Source: Spirochaetaceae bacterium (GTDB lineage Bacteria; Spirochaetota; Spirochaetia; UBA9216). Taken from it: a DNA stretch of 5,058 nt. Below the pieces are notes generated by a model. That model saw only the letters and a program-made list of their open reading frames with translations. It did not search any database and was not told the DNA's origin. The DNA is taken from NCBI GenBank assembly GCA_028527945.1, contig JAQQAK010000411.1:1-5058 (forward strand). The letters run 5' to 3'. Below are positions 1-5,058 of this stretch, in pieces; the stretch's first letter is position 1, and each line of letters opens with the position of its first letter. Made by a program: the position numbers and the translations under genes.

Positions 1-1881
1 ATTATAATAGGGGCTGTTATTTTATATGCACTATTTCTTGCAAGTATGCAAATTGTTAATTTTACTGAATACCAAAAGAGAGCTAAAGATGTTTCAAGTC
101 GTGAAGCTGTAATACTGTCTCAACGCGGTGAAATTTATGATAGAAACAAAGACTATCCTCTTGTTATGAATATTCCATCTTTTGCTATTGGTGTTGTTCC
201 TGGAGAGCTAACTGAGATAGAAAAAGAAAAACTTATTAATAGTTGCCATGAATATTTTGGAATTAGTAAAAAAGATTTAGAGGCAAAACTTCCTGTTGGT
301 TCTAATGGAGTTTTTCAAGAAATTGAAATAAAAGACGCAATTGATTATGACGACATAACATATTTAGCAGAACATATTGAAGATTTTCCTGGTATAACTT
401 GGCATAGTAAACCAATAAGAGGTTATTCTGAGACAGGATCAATATCTCATATAATTGGTTATGTTGGTAATATAACTAGTGAAGATTTACAAGTTTTATA
501 TAATAAAGGTTATGACAGAAATTCTACAATTGGAAAGAGCGGAATAGAAAAACAATACGATATGCTTCTTCGCGGTACTAATGGAAAAAGAATGAGGACT
601 GTAGATGCTAAAGGTCGTCGAATTGATAGTGTTTCTCAAGTTGTTCCTCCTAAAAACGGTAATAATCTGGTTTTAACTATAGATAGGCATATACAAACTC
701 TTTGTGAAAAAGCTCTTGGAGATCGTATAGGCTCTGTTGTTGTAATGAAGCCAAATACTGGTGAAGTTCTCGCTATGGTATCATATCCTTATTACGATCC
801 TAATTTGTTTTATTCAGATAATAGCATGGCTGAATATAACAGATTATCACTTGATCCAAGATTTCCATTTTTAAATAGAGCTATACAATCTACTTATGCG
901 CCGGCTTCTACTTTTAAAATTATTATGACCGCAGCTGTTTTACAGGAGCAGGCTTTTCCGTTAGACGCGAAAGTCGTTTGTAATGGTTCTAAAACTCTTG
1001 GTGATCGTACATTCAATTGTCATAAATTAAGCGGTCATGGGCCGTTGAACCTTGCAGAGGGGCTTGCGGAATCTTGTAATGTTTTCTTTTACACTATGGG
1101 GGTAGATTATTTAGGTGTTGATAACATTACAAAATATGCACGTGACTTTGGTTGTGGAAGTTTAACAGGGATTGATTTGCCTGGTGAAGCAAGAGGTTTA
1201 GTCCCTACACCAGAATGGAAGGAATCAGTTTATAAAACTAAATGGGTAGGTGGAGATACTATGAATATCTCTATTGGTCAGGGAGCTATGGCTGTAACGC
1301 CTTTGCAGATGGCTTGTGCTGTATCTTTAGTTGTTAATGAAGGCGTTTCATATAAACCCCATATTTTAAAAGAAGTTGTAGATTCAGTTTCTGGTGAAGT
1401 TATTTCAAAAGTTGAGCCAGAAGTCTTACATAAATCTTTTATTGATAAAGAAAACTTTGAAACTTTAAAAGATTATATGCGCGGAGTTATTACTGATGGA
1501 ACCGCAAAATGGGTAATTACAACAAAGGCTGTAGAATGCGCAGGAAAAACAGGAACAGGTGAAATGGGTCTCAAAGATCAATGGCATTCATGGTTTGCTG
1601 CTTATGCTCCTTATAAAACTGATGATCCTGATGAACAGATTGTTCTTATAGTTAATGTAGAAGGTGTAAATAATTGGGAATGGTGGGCTCCAAAGGCTTC
1701 TGATATGATTCTTCAGGGAATATTTGCTCATCAGACTTATGAAGAAGTTTTGGAAGAGTTTAAATATAAATGGTATATTCTTGATTGGAAAAAACGTCTA
1801 AAAGAAGCTGCTGAGGCTGAGGCGGAGAGAACTGAAAATGAAAACCGTGAAGGTGGGAATTTAGAGGAGCTTGATAATTAA
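1..1881 (+). CDS. mrdA: Penicillin-binding protein 2, elongasome transpeptidase (5'-partial)
   Basis: This is a class B penicillin-binding protein, a membrane-anchored D,D-transpeptidase that cross-links peptidoglycan during lateral wall growth with RodA. The frame is open from base 1, and residues 1-19 (counted from base 1) are a hydrophobic helix, the membrane anchor. The start codon and short cytoplasmic tail therefore lie upstream, and the ATG at 46 sits inside the anchor and is not the start. The pedestal domain shows RGEIYDR (residues 42-48), SHIIGYVG, and GIEKQYD followed by LLRG (181-192). All three catalytic motifs are intact: STFK with nucleophile S303 and K306 (907-918), SCN (S358-N360, 1072-1080) and KTGTG (516-520, 1546-1560). 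There are 626 visible residues, near the usual family length of about 600-650. The last 32 residues form a charged, Glu/Lys-rich tail. The neighbouring rodA gene favours the elongation PBP2 over the division enzyme FtsI. Confidence 0.96.
   Translation: MIIGAVILYALFLASMQIVNFTEYQKRAKDVSSREAVILSQRGEIYDRNKDYPLVMNIPSFAIGVVPGELTEIEKEKLINSCHEYFGISKKDLEAKLPVGSNGVFQEIEIKDAIDYDDITYLAEHIEDFPGITWHSKPIRGYSETGSISHIIGYVGNITSEDLQVLYNKGYDRNSTIGKSGIEKQYDMLLRGTNGKRMRTVDAKGRRIDSVSQVVPPKNGNNLVLTIDRHIQTLCEKALGDRIGSVVVMKPNTGEVLAMVSYPYYDPNLFYSDNSMAEYNRLSLDPRFPFLNRAIQSTYAPASTFKIIMTAAVLQEQAFPLDAKVVCNGSKTLGDRTFNCHKLSGHGPLNLAEGLAESCNVFFYTMGVDYLGVDNITKYARDFGCGSLTGIDLPGEARGLVPTPEWKESVYKTKWVGGDTMNISIGQGAMAVTPLQMACAVSLVVNEGVSYKPHILKEVVDSVSGEVISKVEPEVLHKSFIDKENFETLKDYMRGVITDGTAKWVITTKAVECAGKTGTGEMGLKDQWHSWFAAYAPYKTDDPDEQIVLIVNVEGVNNWEWWAPKASDMILQGIFAHQTYEEVLEEFKYKWYILDWKKRLKEAAEAEAERTENENREGGNLEELDN
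1863..1869 (+). promoter_or_regulatory. Ribosome binding site for rodA
   Basis: AGAGGAG is a good Shine-Dalgarno match and ends 11 bases before the rodA ATG at 1881. It lies inside the last codons of mrdA, so ribosomes finishing mrdA pass over it. It supports the 1881 start, which also gives a normal SEDS N-terminus. Confidence 0.7.
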
Positions 1882-3194
1882 TGAAAACGAGGTCCTTTTT
1901 TAGATTTGATTTTATAATACTTCTATGCGCTATTGGTCTTTCTGTAATAGGGATATTATTTATTTATTCCAGCGCAATTTCCTCAGATGGAGTTCTTCAA
2001 AATCATGAATATATTAAACAGATAGTTTGGGCCTGTGCCGGTATTGCTATAATGTTTGGAATGTCTTTTATAAACTATGAAAAACTCAAAGCAATAAGTT
2101 GGTATTTTTATATAATTATGACAGCTTTACTTGCTGTTGTTTTAATTGTTGGAAATGTTGTCAATGGAGCTAAATCCTGGTTGAGTTTTATGGGAATTGG
2201 ATTTCAGCCCTCAGAGTTTATGAAACTTGCAGTAATTATAAGGCTTGCTTGTTATTTTGAAAGTAGTCGTGATAAACAGTCTGATATTGTGAGATTTATG
2301 CTTAGTCTCGTTCAGACGGGCATTCCTATGCTCTTAATATTAATACAACCTGATATGGGAACAGCAATGGTCTTGATCCCAATCTATCTTATAATGGCCT
2401 ATGTAGCTGGAATAAAGAAAAGATATTTGGTTTTTCTTTTATCTGCTGGAGCTTTGTCTGTTATTGGTATTATGGTTCCCGCATGGGATATTTTTATAGT
2501 AACAGAAAAATCTGTTCAACTTGCGAAAATACTTGCAAGTAAGCAAACTTTATTATTCATGATTGGATCTTCATTTATAATTTTTATAGTTAGTGGAATA
2601 GGTTTTCTTGTTTTTAAAAAAAGATATTATTACTGGATTTGTTTTATATTTTTAATTTTAATAGCAGCTTTTACTCTAACATTAGGAGCTGGAAGTTTTA
2701 TAAAAGAATATCAGTTAAAGCGACTTATAATTTTTCTGGATCCTCAAGTTGATCCTAGAGGTGCTGGCTGGAATGTTATTCAATCAATAACTGCGGTAGG
2801 CTCAGGAGGACCTTCCGGGAAAGGGTATCTTAAGGGGACACAATCGCATTATAGATATTTACCGCAGCAATCAACTGACTTTATTTTTTCTATAATTGCT
2901 GAAGAATGGGGATTTATTGGATGTTCTATAGTTTTTTTATTATTTCTAATAATTATGATTAGATGTTTATACATATTATTATCAGCAAAAGAACCTTTCG
3001 CGTTATATGTAGGCGCAGGAATTGTTGCGATGATATTTTTTCATTTTTTGGTAAATATTGGAATGGCTATGGGGATTATGCCTATTACAGGAATACCTCT
3101 TCTTCTAGTCTCTTATGGAGGCTCCTCAATGTTAAATACTATGGCATGCTTAGGTATTGTGTCCAGTATTTATCTACATAAATATAAATATTAA
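1881..3194 (+). CDS. rodA: RodA, SEDS-family peptidoglycan glycosyltransferase
   Basis: RodA polymerises lipid II into glycan strands at the cytoplasmic membrane as the partner of PBP2. The 437-residue product is mostly hydrophobic, with about 11-12 predicted membrane segments. Clear ones lie near residues 11-30, 46-63, 72-92, 137-155, 160-177, 181-200, 223-246, 250-270, 348-367, 373-395 and 402-428. SEDS signatures are present: GFQPSEFMKL (107-116), DPRGAGWNVIQS (291-302), GSGGPSGKG (307-315), LPQQSTDFIF (327-336), and NIGMAMGIMPITGIP followed by LVSYGGSSML (392-418). D291 (2751-2753) aligns with the aspartate known to be essential in RodA and FtsW. The ATG overlaps the mrdA stop by one base (TAATG), so coupling is likely. 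The protein is about 60 residues longer than E. coli RodA, the extra being mainly between residues 200 and 275. FtsW is the alternative identity, but the PBP2 partner and the DPxxDPxGAG form favour RodA. Confidence 0.96.
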   Translation: MKTRSFFRFDFIILLCAIGLSVIGILFIYSSAISSDGVLQNHEYIKQIVWACAGIAIMFGMSFINYEKLKAISWYFYIIMTALLAVVLIVGNVVNGAKSWLSFMGIGFQPSEFMKLAVIIRLACYFESSRDKQSDIVRFMLSLVQTGIPMLLILIQPDMGTAMVLIPIYLIMAYVAGIKKRYLVFLLSAGALSVIGIMVPAWDIFIVTEKSVQLAKILASKQTLLFMIGSSFIIFIVSGIGFLVFKKRYYYWICFIFLILIAAFTLTLGAGSFIKEYQLKRLIIFLDPQVDPRGAGWNVIQSITAVGSGGPSGKGYLKGTQSHYRYLPQQSTDFIFSIIAEEWGFIGCSIVFLLFLIIMIRCLYILLSAKEPFALYVGAGIVAMIFFHFLVNIGMAMGIMPITGIPLLLVSYGGSSMLNTMACLGIVSSIYLHKYKY

Positions 3195-3195
3195 A

Positions 3196-3200
3196 GAGAG
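3196..3200 (+). promoter_or_regulatory. Weak ribosome binding site for the radical SAM gene
   Basis: GAGAG is a purine-rich, imperfect Shine-Dalgarno match ending 12 bases before the ATG at 3213, slightly longer than ideal spacing. It begins just past the rodA stop. No convincing -35/-10 promoter or terminator hairpin fits in the 18-base gap, so readthrough transcription from rodA is the simplest reading. Confidence 0.45.
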
Positions 3201-3212
3201 ATTAAAACTTTT

Positions 3213-5058
3213 ATGAGAAATATAATACCAGAGGTAGATCTGAAAAAAGATCTTCTGAAAGTAAATATGCCCGGCCGTTATGTTGGCGGAGAATATGGAA
3301 TAATACAAAAACAAGAAACAAATTTCAAAGTATCGCTATGTTTTCCTGATCTATACGAGATTGGAATGTCTAACCAGGCTGTAAAATTAATTTATGAAAT
3401 GATTAATTATGAAACAGAAGCTTCTTGCGAGAGAGTTTTTTCTCCCGCGCCGGATTTTGAAGAAATTTTGCGTGAAAAAAATATTGAGCTTTATACTTTA
3501 GAAACTGGCACATTAGTTAGAAATACAGATATATTAGCCTTTACAATAGGATATGAATTAGCTGCTACTAATATTTTAAATATTCTTGATTTAAGTGGAA
3601 TTAATATTAAAAATGAAGAAAGATCTGAAGATGAACCTATAGTAATTGCGGGCGGACCTGCAATTACTAATCCAGTTCCATTCGGTGGTTTTATTGACGC
3701 AATTTTTATAGGTGAAGCTGAAGAAGTCTTTACAAATATGATTTGTGATTTAAATGAAATGAAAAATAATGGAGCTAAACGTAGCTTATTATTAGATAAA
3801 ATTAAGGAATCACCTTATTTTTGGTATAAAGGTAAAACAGAACATACTAAAAAGGCCGTGTGGAACGGTTTTACAAAAAGTAAAAAAAGAAAAAAAGTCC
3901 TTGTTTCATCTATAAGTACAGTGCAGGATCATGGTGTAGTCGAGATTATGCGAGGTTGTCCTAACGGATGCAGGTTTTGCCATGCAGGAATATTTTACAG
4001 ACCTTATAGAGAAAAGACTTTAAAAAATATTTTAGATGAAGTTGATTTTCTTGTTCATGAATGTGGTTATAGACAAATTACTTTAGCGTCTCTGTCTACT
4101 GGTGATTTTCGTTTTGTAAAAGAATTAATTACAATTCTTAATGATAAATATAGTGAAGATAAAATATCTTTTTCTTTCCCGTCAATGCGCGTTAACAGTG
4201 TTACATTGCCATTAATGGATGAAATATCAAAAGTTCGAAAAAGTGGGCTCACATTTGCAGTAGAGACGCCTGAGCTTGAAAAACAACGAGGGTTGAACAA
4301 AGAAGCACCGCTTGAACGAATTGTAGAAATACTTGACGAAGCAAAAAAATTAGGTTGGAAAAAAGCAAAATTTTATTTTATGCTTGGTCTTCCTTTTTAT
4401 GAAATAGAAGATGAAACAGAATTAATTATGAACTTTTTAACAGAAGTAAGTAAAAGATCTAAAATGATGCTTAATGTTAATATTGGAACTTTTATTCCAA
4501 AACCACATACACCTTTTCAATGGTCTTTTCAGCTGAAAGAACAAGATGCTTTTGATAAAATATATAAAGTAAAAAAGAGTTTATCTCCTAAGTTCTTCAA
4601 GGTAGGTTATCAATCTCCGTTCATGTCTTATATTGAAGGTATAATAAGCCGTGGAGATGAACGAGTAGGGGAATTGATAATACAAGCATATAACCGAGGA
4701 GCAAGGCTTGATGCTTGGGAAGAATATCTAAAAAAAGATGTTTGGAGAGAAGTTATTGAAGATGCAGATTGGGATGTCGAAGAAGAGATTTGCTGCTCAA
4801 AAGATATGGATTATATTTTCCCTTGGGATAAAATTGGCTTAAATGTTGGGAAGAAATTTTATAAAGATGAACTAAAAAAAGCATTTGAAGGCAAGCTTAC
4901 AAAACAATGTGTAGAAGAAGGTTATTGTGAGCATCTGTGCGGAGGATGCAATAGTGAAGATAAGGTTGTTCTGAACAATGAAGAAGATGTAAATAAATTA
5001 TTGGAAGAACACAAAAAAAATATTACGACTAACACTATAAATAAAGAAAATAAAAAAA
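3213..5058 (+). CDS. B12-binding-domain-like/radical SAM protein, TIGR03960 type (3'-partial)
   Basis: An open frame of 615 codons runs off the right edge without a stop. The protein matches, from memory, the uncharacterised TIGR03960 family; its reaction and substrate are unknown. The N-terminal Rossmann-like region (about residues 20-200) has PDLYEIGMS (45-53), YE (114-115), GGP (147-149) and GEAEE (167-171). The radical SAM core begins with the CxxxCxxC motif CPNGCRFC (C249, C253, C256; 3957-3980), which should bind a [4Fe-4S] cluster and S-adenosylmethionine. It continues through GLTFAVE (345-351), YFMLGLP (388-394) and FIPKPHTPFQW (427-437). Family C-terminal motifs follow: RGDER (480-484), RGARLDAW (495-502), PWD (537-539) and a Cys cluster C566, C572, C576, C579. 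The ATG at 3213 is preferred over M19 at 3267 because residues before M19 also look family-like (LLKV before PGRY). There is no membrane segment or signal peptide, so it is probably cytoplasmic. A DUF2344 (TIGR03936) partner, fused or next gene, is plausible beyond the edge. Confidence 0.9.
   Translation, partial: MRNIIPEVDLKKDLLKVNMPGRYVGGEYGIIQKQETNFKVSLCFPDLYEIGMSNQAVKLIYEMINYETEASCERVFSPAPDFEEILREKNIELYTLETGTLVRNTDILAFTIGYELAATNILNILDLSGINIKNEERSEDEPIVIAGGPAITNPVPFGGFIDAIFIGEAEEVFTNMICDLNEMKNNGAKRSLLLDKIKESPYFWYKGKTEHTKKAVWNGFTKSKKRKKVLVSSISTVQDHGVVEIMRGCPNGCRFCHAGIFYRPYREKTLKNILDEVDFLVHECGYRQITLASLSTGDFRFVKELITILNDKYSEDKISFSFPSMRVNSVTLPLMDEISKVRKSGLTFAVETPELEKQRGLNKEAPLERIVEILDEAKKLGWKKAKFYFMLGLPFYEIEDETELIMNFLTEVSKRSKMMLNVNIGTFIPKPHTPFQWSFQLKEQDAFDKIYKVKKSLSPKFFKVGYQSPFMSYIEGIISRGDERVGELIIQAYNRGARLDAWEEYLKKDVWREVIEDADWDVEEEICCSKDMDYIFPWDKIGLNVGKKFYKDELKKAFEGKLTKQCVEEGYCEHLCGGCNSEDKVVLNNEEDVNKLLEEHKKNITTNTINKENKK

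Noticed and set aside
46..48. ATG at 46 as the mrdA start codon
   Set aside because: The frame is open to base 1 and the residues encoded at 1-45 are part of the hydrophobic anchor helix. Starting at 46 would cut the anchor away, and there is no ribosome site before it.
2963..3181. Plus-strand 72-codon open frame inside rodA
   Set aside because: It lies in another frame over the conserved C-terminal SEDS region, has no recognisable domain and looks like an out-of-frame shadow of an A+T-rich gene.
3195..3212. Terminator or internal promoter between rodA and the radical SAM gene
   Set aside because: The 18-base gap has no inverted repeat, and A/T-rich -10-like strings are too common in this composition to count as a promoter.
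3236..3253. Two AGATCT palindromes separated by six bases near the start of the radical SAM gene, able to form a 6-bp hairpin
   Set aside because: It is short, A/T-rich and within coding sequence. Nothing shows it acts as an operator or translation switch.
3427..3448. Imperfect hairpin (GCGAGAGA with TCTCCCGC, six-base T-rich loop)
   Set aside because: It has one mismatch, sits inside an uninterrupted coding frame and is not followed by a T-run, so it is not a terminator or attenuator I can support.
4067..4300. Minus-strand 77-codon open frame opposite the radical SAM gene
   Set aside because: It is antisense to conserved radical SAM core sequence, has no family resemblance, and has no neighbouring minus-strand genes.
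3213..5058. Radical SAM protein as MiaB, RimO or another methylthiotransferase
   Set aside because: There is no N-terminal three-cysteine methylthiotransferase domain, and the visible C-terminal motifs (RGDER, RGARLDAW, PWD, Cys cluster) fit the TIGR03960 family rather than a TRAM domain.

Overview
The window is A+T-rich bacterial chromosome (roughly two thirds A+T by eye) filled almost end to end by three plus-strand genes that read as one operon. Neither end is a natural boundary. The first gene enters from the left without its start codon, and the third leaves on the right without a stop codon. There is no RNA gene, mobile element, CRISPR array or factor-independent terminator that I can support, and no gap longer than 18 bases.

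Bases 1-1881 encode a class B penicillin-binding protein 2 (mrdA), the transpeptidase of the rod-shape (elongation) complex. Bases 1881-3194 encode RodA, the SEDS-family glycan polymerase that is its partner. The two overlap by one base in a TAATG junction, which suggests translational coupling and matched amounts of the two halves of the peptidoglycan synthase. After 18 bases, from 3213 to the right edge, comes a long open frame for a radical SAM protein. It resembles the uncharacterised 'B12-binding domain/radical SAM' family (TIGR03960 type) over nearly all of its visible length.

The order mrdA, rodA, TIGR03960-type gene resembles the arrangement downstream of mreBCD in several anaerobic lineages. 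In Clostridia, as I recall it, min genes lie inside the cluster; here mrdA and rodA are directly adjacent. Together with a RodA that is long for its family and the tryptophan-rich C-terminal region of the PBP2, this makes a Treponema-like spirochaete my best guess. It is an inference from memory of those genomes, and a low-GC clostridial relative is the main alternative.

The cell-wall pair is ordinary and confidently identified. The part with unknown biology is the radical SAM protein. It is apparently co-expressed with the cell-elongation machinery, has no histidine in its cobalamin-domain-like N-terminal region, differs from the usual family motif near 4257-4271, and carries a second cysteine cluster near 4908-4949.
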